Positions 8,495 through 17,085 of a DNA stretch of 64,000 nt are shown here, piece by piece (the stretch's first letter is position 1; each line of letters begins with the position of its first letter). The position numbers were made by a program, and so were the translations under genes. The notes under the pieces are model-generated. The model ran no database searches. It was not told the origin of the DNA and worked only from the letters and a program-made list of their open reading frames with translations. This DNA is from Gaiellasilicea sp963802765 (lineage in GTDB: Bacteria; Actinomycetota; Thermoleophilia; Gaiellales; Gaiellaceae): positions 310,001 to 374,000 of the forward strand of contig CAWDJZ010000006.1 of the NCBI GenBank assembly GCA_963802765.1, given 5' to 3'.

Positions 8495-9906
8495 TGGGCG
8501 AGCACCTCCTGCGGGAAGCGCAGCGGCTCGGCGTCCATGCGCACGATGTTGCGCGGGAGCTGGTAGCGCGCGTAGGGCAGCACGAGCACCTTCGCGTCGC
8601 GCCCGTGCCGCTCCAGCGCCTCGGCGAACGCCTCGTCGAGGGACGTCGTCGCATCCATGCCGATGTCGGCCGCGAGCTCGAGGTTCTCCTCGAGCGTCAC
8701 GAGCTTCAGGTGCTTGCGCGTCATCACCTCGTAGATCGGGACCCAGATGCAGCCCGCCCACATCTGGATCTCGCGCGCGTGGATGTCCTTCAGCACGCGC
8801 TGATAGTTCTCTGGGGTCGCCGGCATGTACGGCTTCATCAGGTCCATCAGTGCGAGACCCGGGAAGTCGCCGACCGCGGTCGACACGCCCGGCGAGGGGC
8901 TCGCGTAGATGATCGTCCCCCCGTCGCGGAGGACGAAGTCGGCGGACATGCAGCCCCAGCCGGTGTGGAAGAAGAGGTGGTCGGTCGGGGCAAAGACCCC
9001 GCAAATCGCGATGTCCGCCTGCTCGCCCGGATGCTCGTAGGCGTAGATGCCGTTGAAGCGCTCGATCGCGTGCCGGTGCGCCTGCGGGTGCGAGCCGTAG
9101 ATCGCCTCCAGCACGCGGCCGCGTGTGTCGAGGAGCGCGTTCATCGTCACGTCGAGGCCGCACATCGTCGCGATCTCGTCGATGTCGGACCGCATCGGGC
9201 CGGCGTACGCACCGTAGTGCGTCTGCGGCGACGGGACGAACGCGCAGTGGTTCGACTCGATCGTCTCGTCCGAGACGACGCCCGGGCAGATGAGCTTCCC
9301 GCCGCCGCCCGCGCCCCAGTGGTTCGACTGGGCCTGGCCGATCGTGAGCTTCACGTCGCAGCGTGCCACCTCGCGGTGGAGCCAGACAGGCGTTCCGCGG
9401 GAGGAGACGCCCACGTACTCGTACATGTCGGCGTTCCGGGGCTCGTTCTGGAAGAACTCGATCCCGAGCCGCTCCATCCGCTCGAGGTTCTGCCGGCCGA
9501 TCTTCTGCTCGACGTCGGAGTCGGACATCGGGAACACCTTGCCGTTCGCGCAGACCATGACCGCCTCGATGCCGGCCGCCTCGACGGCGTCGAGCACCGG
9601 CGGCAGCAGCTTCGACTGCGGCGTCGGGCGGAACTGGTTGTCGATCACGATCGCGAGCCGCTGCTTGCCGGCGAGCAGCTCGGAGAAGCGCGGGCCCGCG
9701 ACGGGCGACTCGAGCGCCGCGCGCGCGGCCTCGGTCGCGTCGCGGACCGGGTCCGGCTCGTCGGGATAGATCGCCCCGAGCAGGTTCGCCTGCGGGATCT
9801 CGAGCTCGAGCGACTCGCAGGAGACTTTCTCGTCGTCGCCGGACGCGCCGATCGTGAGCGGGTCGAGCGACTCGTACGGAATCACGGCGCGATATGCGTC
9901 CGCCAC
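8491..9906 (-). CDS. LarA-family (nickel-pincer racemase-like) protein
   Basis: 471-residue protein of the lactate racemase LarA/DUF2088 family, whose characterised member uses a nickel-pincer nucleotide to racemise a 2-hydroxy acid. Family segments: DNQFRPTPQSKLLPPVLDA near residue 85, SNHWGAGGGGKLICPGVVSD with a candidate cofactor-binding Lys, and the histidine-containing DTRGRVLEAIYGSHPQAH region. GTG start with a perfect AAAGGAGGAA ribosome site. The cofactor genes larB, larC and larE are not in the window. Divergent from an isomerase-like gene. Substrate is probably a sugar acid or other 2-hydroxy acid rather than necessarily lactate. Confidence 0.8.
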   Translation of the reverse strand: MADAYRAVIPYESLDPLTIGASGDDEKVSCESLELEIPQANLLGAIYPDEPDPVRDATEAARAALESPVAGPRFSELLAGKQRLAIVIDNQFRPTPQSKLLPPVLDAVEAAGIEAVMVCANGKVFPMSDSDVEQKIGRQNLERMERLGIEFFQNEPRNADMYEYVGVSSRGTPVWLHREVARCDVKLTIGQAQSNHWGAGGGGKLICPGVVSDETIESNHCAFVPSPQTHYGAYAGPMRSDIDEIATMCGLDVTMNALLDTRGRVLEAIYGSHPQAHRHAIERFNGIYAYEHPGEQADIAICGVFAPTDHLFFHTGWGCMSADFVLRDGGTIIYASPSPGVSTAVGDFPGLALMDLMKPYMPATPENYQRVLKDIHAREIQMWAGCIWVPIYEVMTRKHLKLVTLEENLELAADIGMDATTSLDEAFAEALERHGRDAKVLVLPYARYQLPRNIVRMDAEPLRFPQEVLAH

Positions 9907-10044
9907 GGTTCCTCCTTTGGCCGTGGGTGGGCCGAAGGCTACGACGCGAGACCGACGGCCGTCAAGAGTGCCTTGAGGTTCCGCCAAAGACCGTCGACTC
10001 TTGCCCGCACTCGACGCGCTCCGAGAGCGCAGAAGGAGGGGGGA

Positions 10045-11130
10045 GTGACAGTGCGCGAGAACCAGACGATGAGCCGGGGCAAGTTTCTGGGCGTGGTCGC
10101 AGGCGCATCTGCGAGTGCCGCAGCGCTCGCGAGCGGCTGGCCGCTGAACGCGCTCGGCGGCAACGGCGTGCTCATTCCGGCCGGCAAGCGCAGCATCATC
10201 CTGTTCACGGTCCGCGACCGCATTTCGGCGGCGCCGGACACGACCGGCGTTCCTTACGGCTTCGAGCGGGTCTTCGCGCGGCTCGCGGAGATCGGTTACA
10301 CGGGGATCGAGTTCGCCGGCTACAACCAGAGCACCCAGATCCTCGGCCGGCAGATCACGCGCGCGGAGATCCGCGCAGCGCTCGACGCGAACGGCCTGCA
10401 GGCGGTCGGCAGCCACGGCAACATCCCGGGCACGCTCACCGACGCGTCCCTGGCCGCGTTCCGGGCGTACTGCCAGACCGCGGCGACGCTCGGGCAGCTA
10501 TATGTCGGCACCGGCGGCGACCCGACCGGCAGCAACTTCAAGGCCGACTGGGACGCGGCCGGAGAGCGCTGGAACACGCTCGGCGAGATCGCGCTGACCG
10601 AGTTCGGCCTCAAGCTGTACCCGCACAACCACGACGCGGTGTACAGCTTCCTCCTCGACAGCGGCCCGCTCGACGCGCTCGGCCGTCCGACCCGCTCCTC
10701 GGGCATCCGCAAGATGGAGTACTTCCTCACGATCAGCGACCCTCGGTACGTCCACATCGAGATGGACATCTACTGGGCGCACGTGGCGCAGCACCGGTTC
10801 CGCACGTACACCGATCCCGACGGCGTCACCCAGGAGAAGATCTTCGACCCGGGCGCGCTCGTCGCTGCGAACAGCAAGCGCTTCGCTCTCTTCCACGCCA
10901 AGGACGGCGCGCGCACGACCGACCCTCCGGGCGTCGGCTCCGGCTACGTGATGGTGCCGTTCGGCGAGGGGGACATCGACTTCACGAGGTTCTTCTCCGA
11001 GATGGGCGCCAAGGGCGCTCACTACCCGATGTACGAGCAGGACAATGCCCCGGGAGGCAGCGCCGATCCGGGCCGGTCGCTGCGCTTCGCGGAGGTGAGC
11101 TACGACAACATGGCCGCGCTGCGCGGCTAG
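10045..11130 (+). CDS. Secreted-type xylose isomerase-like TIM-barrel protein
   Basis: 361-residue sugar phosphate isomerase/epimerase-fold protein. Residues 9-40 form a signal-like segment (SRGKFLGVVAGASASAAALA) resembling Tat leaders but lacking a clear RR pair. The barrel shows FERVFARLAEIGYTGIEFAGY, a KLYPHNHDA strand, YVHIEMDIYWAHVA (metal-binding Glu/Asp) and FALFHAKDGA. GTG start at 10045 preceded by AGGAGGGGGG; a second GTG lies at 10051 and an ATG at 10069. A strong hairpin follows the stop. Divergent from LarA-like and followed by another isomerase-like gene, so a sugar or inositol catabolic role is likely; reaction unknown. Confidence 0.82.
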   Translation: MTVRENQTMSRGKFLGVVAGASASAAALASGWPLNALGGNGVLIPAGKRSIILFTVRDRISAAPDTTGVPYGFERVFARLAEIGYTGIEFAGYNQSTQILGRQITRAEIRAALDANGLQAVGSHGNIPGTLTDASLAAFRAYCQTAATLGQLYVGTGGDPTGSNFKADWDAAGERWNTLGEIALTEFGLKLYPHNHDAVYSFLLDSGPLDALGRPTRSSGIRKMEYFLTISDPRYVHIEMDIYWAHVAQHRFRTYTDPDGVTQEKIFDPGALVAANSKRFALFHAKDGARTTDPPGVGSGYVMVPFGEGDIDFTRFFSEMGAKGAHYPMYEQDNAPGGSADPGRSLRFAEVSYDNMAALRG

Positions 11131-11145
11131 ACGAAGAACGATCTG

Positions 11146-11174
11146 TGGCGCCTCGCCGGCAGTGCGAGGCGCCA
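11146..11174 (+). terminator. Hairpin terminator after the TIM-barrel gene
   Basis: A perfect 10-base stem (TGGCGCCTCG pairing with CGAGGCGCCA) with a 9-base loop begins 15 bases after the stop at 11130. No U-run follows, so it is a GC-type terminator or an mRNA 3' stabiliser. Confidence 0.6.
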
Positions 11175-11190
11175 TACCTCGCGGTCGATC

Positions 11191-11479
11191 ATGAAAGCGA
11201 AGCTGAGCCGGCTGCAGTTCGTCGGCCTCGCGGCGAGCGTCGCCGCGGCTGCGACCGCCGGCCTCGTCGGTGCAGGAGCGACTCGGCGTGACGCGAACTT
11301 CATCGTCGCGCGCGCGAATGCGCCGGGCCCGTCGAACCCGCACGTCTCACGATCCCGGCCGCTCGCTCCGCACGGCGTCGCGGAGCGCGCAGGCGCTCTC
11401 GGGCAGGCGGGCCGGACCGGACGAGGACTCCTGGATCGACCCGATTCCGGAGCTGGAGCACCACGACGACGAGGGGTGA
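11191..11479 (+). CDS. Small exported protein, probably frameshifted
   Basis: ATG at 11191 opens a reading frame whose N-terminus (SRLQFVGLAASVAAAATAGL) is a hydrophobic leader very similar to that of the preceding TIM-barrel protein. After NPHVS near 11343 the codon bias weakens. The next frame keeps strong G/C third positions and ends with an acidic tail, DEDSWIDPIPELEHHDDEG, at 11479. Removing one base near 11343-11347 joins them into about 95 residues. Uncorrected, the first frame runs to 11484. No family recognised; function unknown. Confidence 0.5.
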
Positions 11480-11495
11480 CTTAGACTCGACCCGC

Positions 11496-12500
11496 ATGGC
11501 GCGTCCCGTCACGCTTTTCACCGGCCAGTGGGCCGACCTGCCGATCGAGGAGCTTGCGGCCAGGGCGGGCGACTGGGGCTTCGACGGCCTCGAGCTCGCC
11601 TGCTGGGGCGACCACTTCGAGGTCGACAAGGCCCTCGAAGACGAGGGGTACTGCCGGTCGCGGCAGGAGGTCCTGGAGCGGAATCACCTCAACGTCCTCG
11701 CGATCGGCGCGCATCTCGTCGGCCAGGCCGTCTGCGACCGCATCGACGCGCGGCACCAGGCGATCCTGCCGCCCGAGATCTACGGCGACGGCGAGGAGGA
11801 GGGCGTTCGCACACGCGCGGCGGAGCGGATGAAGGACACGGCCCGCGCGGCAGCTCGGCTCGGCGTCAGGCAGGTGAACGGTTTCACGGGCTCGCCGATC
11901 TGGCACCTGATCTACTCGTTCCCGCCGAACGACTTCGACGAGCTCGAGCGCGCGTACGAGGAGTTCGCCGAGCGGTGGAGCCCGATCATGGACGTCTTCG
12001 ACCAGGAGGGCGTCAAGTTCGGCCTCGAGGTGCACCCGACCGAGATCGCGTACGACTTCGTCACGACGCGCAAGACGCTGGACGCGATCGACAGCCGCGA
12101 GGCGTTCGGAATCAATCTCGATCCGAGCCACTTCGCGCACCAGTTCCTCGACGCCGCACAGTTCGCGCTCGACTTCGCCGACCGGATCTATCACGTCCAC
12201 GTCAAGGACTCGACGAAGCGGCTCGACGGGCGGCGCTCGATTCTCGCCTCACACCTGAACTTCGGGGAGGAGGCGCGCGGCTGGGACTTCGTCTCGCCTG
12301 GCCACGGCGACGTCGACTTCGAGGAGCTCTTCCGCGCCCTGAACCGCATCGGCTACCAGGGACCGCTCTCGATCGAGTGGGAGGACAGCGGGATGGATCG
12401 CAACTGGGGCGCTCCGGACGCGCTCGCGTTCGTCCGCAGGACCGACTTCTCGCCGTCGGAGATCGCCTTCGACGCCGCGATGCAGCGCGCCGGCTCGTAG
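11496..12500 (+). CDS. Sugar phosphate isomerase/epimerase (xylose isomerase-like TIM barrel)
   Basis: 334-residue cytosolic TIM barrel of the AP-endonuclease-2/IolE superfamily. The divalent-metal ligands expected of the fold are visible: GLEVHPTEIAYD (Glu, about residue 173), NLDPSHFAHQ (Asp/His), YHVHVKDS (His-x-His) and LSIEWEDSG (C-terminal Glu). ATG start at 11496, 16 bases after the preceding small gene. Genes of this type accompany oxidoreductases and transporters in sugar or inositol catabolism, and the ROK repressor next door on the other strand fits that setting. The exact substrate is not evident. Confidence 0.85.
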   Translation: MARPVTLFTGQWADLPIEELAARAGDWGFDGLELACWGDHFEVDKALEDEGYCRSRQEVLERNHLNVLAIGAHLVGQAVCDRIDARHQAILPPEIYGDGEEEGVRTRAAERMKDTARAAARLGVRQVNGFTGSPIWHLIYSFPPNDFDELERAYEEFAERWSPIMDVFDQEGVKFGLEVHPTEIAYDFVTTRKTLDAIDSREAFGINLDPSHFAHQFLDAAQFALDFADRIYHVHVKDSTKRLDGRRSILASHLNFGEEARGWDFVSPGHGDVDFEELFRALNRIGYQGPLSIEWEDSGMDRNWGAPDALAFVRRTDFSPSEIAFDAAMQRAGS

Positions 12501-12532
12501 CGCCCTGCCGGCAGCGCCCGCGCCCCGCCGGA

Positions 12533-12745
12533 TCAGGGCACGCGAACCGAGCGGCTGGCCGCCACCGTCCGGCCGGTCGCGCGATTCTCGAGCACGACGG
12601 TGAGCCGCCAGCGGCCGGGCGGCAGGCGACCGTCGCGCGAGCAGCTCGATTCGAGTCCAGCGGCAACCGTCGAGCCGTGCGGCGGAGAGCACGCCGCGAG
12701 CGCCGACGCGAGGGCCGCGAGCCGGCTAGCCCTCCGCGGCGGCAG
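12533..12745 (-). CDS. Small lipoprotein, probable CTG start
   Basis: A 70-residue reading frame with a convincing lipoprotein signal: basic PPRRASR, hydrophobic LAALASALAA and the lipobox Cys (ALAAC), followed by a short mature domain ending TVVLENRATGRTVAASRSVR. It overlaps the 3' end of the ROK gene by 20 bases. No ATG, GTG or TTG is available close to the signal; the nearest start is CTG at 12745. Codon bias supports translation. Function unknown. Confidence 0.45.
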   Translation of the reverse strand: MPPRRASRLAALASALAACSPPHGSTVAAGLESSCSRDGRLPPGRWRLTVVLENRATGRTVAASRSVRVP

Positions 12746-13973
12746 GCGACCCCGCCTCGAGCCAGCGCGAGAGGAACTCGGGAGCGAACAGCTCGTCCGC
12801 GACCATCGTCGCCGCGCCGACCACGCCGGCGCGATCGCGGAGCGTGGAGCGGTGGACGCCGAGCTCGCGCGTGGAGAGCGGCAGCGAGCGCCGGTAGACG
12901 GTTTGCCGGATCGTCGCCAGCAGCGTGTCGCCCGCGCCCGCGACCCCTCCGCCGATGACGACGAGCGAGGGGTTGAAGAAGTTGACGATCGCGGCGACTG
13001 CCTGTCCGACGAGGCGGCCCGCATTGGCGATCAGCTCGAGGCTCGTCGCGTCCCCGTGCGCCGCGCCCCGCGCGACGTCCGCCGCGGACAGCGAGCCTTG
13101 CTCGGCCAGGAGGGCCTCGAGGAACGGGCTCCGTCCTTCGCGCGCCGCCGCCTCGCCGTCCCGGGCGAGCGCGGCGCCGCTGGCGAACGCCTCGAGGCAG
13201 TTGACGTTGCCGCAGCGGCAGATGACCTCCCGGTCGGCGGCCATCGGTATGTGTCCGATGTCGCCTGCGCACCCCTGCGCGCCGCGGTGGATCTCTCCAC
13301 GGACGATGATCCCGGCGCCGATGCCGGTGCCGATCTTGACGAAGACGAAGTTCTCGCGACCGCGGCCGATGCCCGCCGTCAGCTCGCCGAGCGCCATGAC
13401 GTTCACGTCGTTGTCGATCCAGATGGGGACGCTGTGGTGCGCGAAGCGCGCACGCATCGGGTAATCGTCCCAGCCCGGCATGATCGGGGGCGAGATCGGC
13501 CGGCCCGCGTCGAACTCCACCGGCCCGGGGACGCCAATGCCGATCCCCCACAGCGCTCCCGCCGGCTTCGCCTGTCGAAGCGCCTCCTCGAAGAGCGCCT
13601 CGACCCGCGTCAGGACGACGTCGGGGCCGGCGGCGATGTCGGCGGGCTCCGCGCGATGCGCCAGGATCCCGCCGGCGAGGTCGGCGACCGCGACGTCGAT
13701 GCTCGTCGCGCCGAGGTCGGCGACGAGCAGGTAGCCGGCGTCCGCGCAGAAGCGCAGCCTGCGAGGGGCTCGTCCGCCTGTGGAGGGGCCGACGCCGTCC
13801 TCGGCGATCAGCCCGTAGTGGATGAGCGCCGCCAGGCGTTGCGTGATCACGGCCCGGCTGAGGCCGATCGCCTCGGCCAGCGCCCCGCGCGTGCAGGGGC
13901 CGTGCCGCCGGACGTAATCGAGGATCTCGACCAACCCCGGCGGAATGTCGTCGAGCGCCACCAGCCTCGTCAC
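12726..13973 (-). CDS. ROK-family transcriptional repressor
   Basis: 415 residues: an N-terminal winged helix-turn-helix (residues 10-65, TRGALAEAIGLSRAVITQRL) followed by a ROK sugar-kinase-like domain. The ROK zinc site is visible as CRCGNVNCLEAFASG near residue 252, and the sugar-binding/ATPase motifs DLGATSIDVAVADL and IWIDNDVNVMALGE are present. Regulators of this type bind a sugar or its phosphate and release DNA. It is divergent from the VOC protein and Liv transporter, and probably controls the neighbouring sugar genes or the transporter. A loose GTTA-N5-TAAC inverted element at about 14011-14023 upstream could be its operator. GTG start. Confidence 0.88.
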   Translation of the reverse strand: MTRLVALDDIPPGLVEILDYVRRHGPCTRGALAEAIGLSRAVITQRLAALIHYGLIAEDGVGPSTGGRAPRRLRFCADAGYLLVADLGATSIDVAVADLAGGILAHRAEPADIAAGPDVVLTRVEALFEEALRQAKPAGALWGIGIGVPGPVEFDAGRPISPPIMPGWDDYPMRARFAHHSVPIWIDNDVNVMALGELTAGIGRGRENFVFVKIGTGIGAGIIVRGEIHRGAQGCAGDIGHIPMAADREVICRCGNVNCLEAFASGAALARDGEAAAREGRSPFLEALLAEQGSLSAADVARGAAHGDATSLELIANAGRLVGQAVAAIVNFFNPSLVVIGGGVAGAGDTLLATIRQTVYRRSLPLSTRELGVHRSTLRDRAGVVGAATMVADELFAPEFLSRWLEAGSPAAAEG

Positions 13974-14053
13974 CCCGATCGTCCCTGTGGGAGGTCGTGA
14001 GTCACTTCAAGTTAGACCTTAACGGACTTCGGCTCATTCGCAACGCAAGTGGG

Positions 14054-14082
14054 TTGAAAGCGAGCAGAAGATGGTCTATGTT
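14054..14082 (+). promoter_or_regulatory. Predicted sigma70-type promoter for the VOC gene
   Basis: TTGAAA at 14054-14059 and TATGTT at 14077-14082 are separated by exactly 17 bases, in an unusually AT-rich stretch between the divergent ROK and VOC genes. It would give a leader of about 120 bases before the GTG at 14212. Confidence 0.5.
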
Positions 14083-14211
14083 CGTGCCGAGGGAAGCAGC
14101 GTGACCCACATGCGGAAAGGACGCGCCAATTTTTCGCAGCCGAAGCTCCAGAGAGCGCGCCACCGCGAGGCGCAGGAACTCCCGCCGGCCGCCTCGTCGC
14201 AGGGCTGCCTA

Positions 14212-14694
14212 GTGCGGGCGACCGGGCTCAATCACGTCAGCATCTCTGCGCGTGACCTCGAGGAATCGGCACGCTTCTACGAGGAAGTCTTCGGCCTGGA
14301 GCGCCTGCCGACGCCCACGTTCGGCAACCCCGTTGTCTGGTTCGGTCTCGGCGACGGGCAGCTCCACCTCTTCCAGCGCGGCGACGACGAGGCGCCGCAG
14401 TACCATCACTTCGGCGTCGAGGTGGATGACTTCGAGGCGTTCTACCTCCGGCTCACGGAGCTCGGGATCCGCGATGCCGCCTCGCTCGGAGAGATCCGCG
14501 AGCTTCCGAGCGGCGAGGTGCAGATGTACCTCCGCGACCCCGGCGGCAACCTCGTCGAGATCGACTGGCCGGACGCCCGGACGCTCGACCGTCAGATCGT
14601 CACAGATCTCGGCAGGCTTGCGGACGACCAGCCGCAGGCTCCGGGCGCCGAACGCGCCTCCCTCTTCACCGGTCGCCCCGGGCGAGCCGGCTGA
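14212..14694 (+). CDS. VOC/glyoxalase-family protein
   Basis: 160-residue vicinal oxygen chelate protein. The start is taken as GTG 14212 because homology-like sequence begins at TGLNHVSISARDLEESARFY; the same frame is open back to an ATG at 14071 but with poor coding character. Two beta-alpha-beta modules are visible, with likely metal ligands His (LNHVSI), His (YHHFGVEV) and Glu (GNLVEIDWPD). The C-terminal 35 residues extend beyond the fold. Could be a dioxygenase, isomerase or resistance-type protein; not resolvable. Lies upstream of the Liv transporter on the same strand. Confidence 0.75.
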   Translation: MRATGLNHVSISARDLEESARFYEEVFGLERLPTPTFGNPVVWFGLGDGQLHLFQRGDDEAPQYHHFGVEVDDFEAFYLRLTELGIRDAASLGEIRELPSGEVQMYLRDPGGNLVEIDWPDARTLDRQIVTDLGRLADDQPQAPGAERASLFTGRPGRAG

Positions 14695-14774
14695 GTCCTG
14701 GCCGGCGGCGTCCACATGGCCGGGACCGTCCCGGAACCTGAGCGGCAAGCGGCTTGAGCCGCGATTCGACCCGG

Positions 14775-14803
14775 TTGATAGCGGCATCGGCGGCTGGTAC
14801 GTT
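14775..14803 (+). promoter_or_regulatory. Predicted promoter of the Liv-type transporter operon
   Basis: TTGATA at 14775-14780 and TACGTT at 14798-14803 with a 17-base spacer, ending 22 bases before the ATG of the first permease gene. The -35 is good, the -10 only partly matches. Confidence 0.4.
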
Positions 14804-14824
14804 CGGGCGCATTCAGTGGTAGAG

Positions 14825-15947
14825 ATGCTCCGTCACGGGGACTTCCGTCGACTCGCGCCACGGCTCGTCGCTGCCGCGCTGGTTCTGTTCGCGATCCTCT
14901 ACGTGCTCGTCATCTCGAACCCGCCGCCCCTGGACGGGAGCTTCGGGGACTGGCGGACGACGACGTACGGATCGGCGCTCGACGACCCCGGCTCCTTCGT
15001 GCTGATCCTGCTCGACGCGCTCACATTCGCCGGCCTTCTCTTCATCGTCGCGAGCGGGTTCTCGCTCATCTTCGGCCTGATGCGCGTCGTGAACATGGCT
15101 CACGGGTCGTTCTACCTCCTCGCCGGCTACATCGCCTACGAGGTGCAGCAGCGGATGACGGGGCTGGGCGGCTTCGCGATCGCGGGCAGCGACGTGTCGA
15201 CCTGGGAGTGGGTGTTCCCGGTCATCATCGCCGCCGCGATCGTCGCGCTGATCGGGCTCGTCGTCCAGCAGCTCCTGCTCAGCTGGAACCTGGGCCAGGA
15301 CCTCCGCCAGGCGCTGCTCACGATCGCCGTCTCCGTCATCGTCGCCGACCAGGTGATCGCGCACTTCCCGCGGCAGGGAGTCGCCGGGAGCGGCGGGGGC
15401 AACGCGGTCAGCCTCACGTGGCCCGGCTGGACCGAGCGCCGCATCGACCTGCACGTCTGGAACATCGACTACTCGCTCGCGCGCCTCGTCATGCTCGCGC
15501 TCGGCGTCGCCGTCGGAATCGGACTCTGGCTCTGGCTCTACCGGACGAGGACGGGGAAGGTCATCCGCGCCGGCGTCGACGACCAGCAGATGACCTCGGC
15601 GCTCGGGATCAACATCCAGAAGACGTTCGCGATCGCGTTCGTCGTGGGCGCTGCGCTGGCCGCGCTCGGCGCGGCCGTCGGGACCTCGCAGGGCAGCGTC
15701 GTCGTCGGGCCAGGACGCGCAGTGGCTCCTGAACTCCCTCGTCGTGGTGATCGTCGGCGGCATGGGCTCGCTGCTGGGCGCGGCGGCCGGAGCCCTCCTC
15801 TACGCGCTCGTGCTCACCTTCTCTGCCGCGTACCTGCCGATCACGAGCGACAACTGCTGCTCGCAGTACTCGATCGTGCTCACGTTCGTCCTGATCGCGA
15901 TCGTGCTCGCGTTCCGGCCGCAGGGCCTCTTCGGGAGGGCGGGATGA
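14825..15947 (+). CDS. livH: Branched-chain amino acid-type ABC permease LivH, frameshifted
   Basis: Inner-membrane permease of a Liv-type importer, about 373 residues when corrected. The first frame covers most transmembrane helices and the typical SLIFGLMRVVNMAHGSFYLL segment near residue 85 and RAGVDDQQMTSALGI near residue 255. After GTSQGSVVV the frame breaks, and the C-terminal part (QDAQWLLNSLVVVIVGGMGS, then VLAFRPQGLFGRAG) lies one frame on. Deleting one G of the GGG at 15707-15709 joins them. ATG 14825 is the favoured start; GTG 14816 is possible. The stop overlaps the livM start (ATGA). Confidence 0.88.
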
Positions 15948-17020
15948 GGTGGAGGCTCGAGCCGAAGGCCGCGTCTGAGCGTGTGCTCGGGGCCTTGGTG
16001 CTCGTCCTGCTCGTCCTCGGGCCGGTGATCTTCAACGACTACTGGGTCAACACGATCCTCACCCAGGTGTTCATCTTCGGGATTGCCGCCGCGAGCCTGA
16101 TCTTCCTGTTCGCGTACGGCGCCATGGTCTCTCTCGCCCAGACGGCGCTGATGGGCATCGCGGGCTACCTGCTCGGGAACATGGTCACGGCGGGCGGGGC
16201 CGGCGGCGAGAGCAAGGGCCTGACGCTGGGGTGGGACCCGACGCTCTCGCTGATCCTCGCACTCGTCCTGACGACCGCGATCGGGCTCGCCTTCGGGGCT
16301 GTCGCCGCCCGGAGCTTCGGCATCTACTTCCTCATGCTGACCCTGACCTACGGCGTGATCGCGAACTATTTCTTCGGACAGGTGACGCAGTTCGGCGGCT
16401 TCTCGCCGATCGCCGGCATCAATCAGTACACGCCCGGGTTCGTCGGCGACATCGTCGGGCACCCGGACAAGCTCTACTACATCGCGCTCGGGACATCGCT
16501 CGCCGTCTACGCGCTGATCCGTTACGTCGTGAGGACGCCGTTCGGGCTCTCGTTGCAGGGGGTGCGCGACGACCCGGTCCGGATGAGCTCCCTCGGCTTC
16601 TTCGTGCCGGTGCACCGGACGCTCGCGTTCGGGTTCGCGTCCTTCGTCGCGGCCGTCTCGGGGATCCTCCTCGTCTGGTGGGACGGGCAGATCGCCCCGG
16701 GCAACATCGGCCTCGCCGCCACGATCGAGTTGCTCGTGATCGCGGTGATCGGCGGCCTCGCCCGGATCGAGGGCGCCTGGCTCGGCGCCTTCGCGTTCAT
16801 CGTCATCAACAACTACGTTCGCGACGTCGAGCTGCCGGTGGTCGGGGGGAGCTTCAACACGATCATCGGCCTGATCTTCCTCGTCATCGTCATCGTCTCC
16901 CCGGACGGGCTCATGGGACTCTGGGACCGCCTCTGGCGTTCCCTGGGCAGGCGCGGCGGCGGAACGCCGGAAGCCGCCTCCGTGACTCGCCAGGCTGCTC
17001 CGGAGGCGAGCACTCCGTGA
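15944..17020 (+). CDS. livM: Branched-chain amino acid-type ABC permease LivM
   Basis: 358-residue second permease subunit. It has about ten hydrophobic segments and LivM landmarks: LAQTALMGIAGYLLGNM, RSFGIYFLMLTLTYGVIANY, GLSLQGVRDDPVRMSSLGFF (the coupling loop toward the ATPases) and IVSPDGLMGLWDRLW at the end. ATG start with a GGGAGGG ribosome site, overlapping the livH stop. Together with LivH it forms the membrane pore for the substrate delivered by the downstream binding protein. Confidence 0.92.
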   Translation: MRWRLEPKAASERVLGALVLVLLVLGPVIFNDYWVNTILTQVFIFGIAAASLIFLFAYGAMVSLAQTALMGIAGYLLGNMVTAGGAGGESKGLTLGWDPTLSLILALVLTTAIGLAFGAVAARSFGIYFLMLTLTYGVIANYFFGQVTQFGGFSPIAGINQYTPGFVGDIVGHPDKLYYIALGTSLAVYALIRYVVRTPFGLSLQGVRDDPVRMSSLGFFVPVHRTLAFGFASFVAAVSGILLVWWDGQIAPGNIGLAATIELLVIAVIGGLARIEGAWLGAFAFIVINNYVRDVELPVVGGSFNTIIGLIFLVIVIVSPDGLMGLWDRLWRSLGRRGGGTPEAASVTRQAAPEASTP

Positions 17021-17085
17021 AAGGGGGTCTGGGCTTCGACTGAATCAGCTTCGTTCCGTGTCACGACCAGCAAAGGGAGGGACCA

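Noticed and set aside
213..8912. Very long open frames opposite or overlapping the amidase, ligase and molybdenum hydroxylase genes
   Set aside because: They are Arg/Ala/Pro-rich with no family motifs and lie antisense or out of frame to convincing genes; high GC content simply lacks stop codons.
14071..14211. N-terminal extension of the VOC protein from the ATG at 14071
   Set aside because: The ATG lies between the -35 and -10 of the predicted promoter, and the extra 47 residues have poor codon bias and no VOC similarity; GTG 14212 fits the family start.
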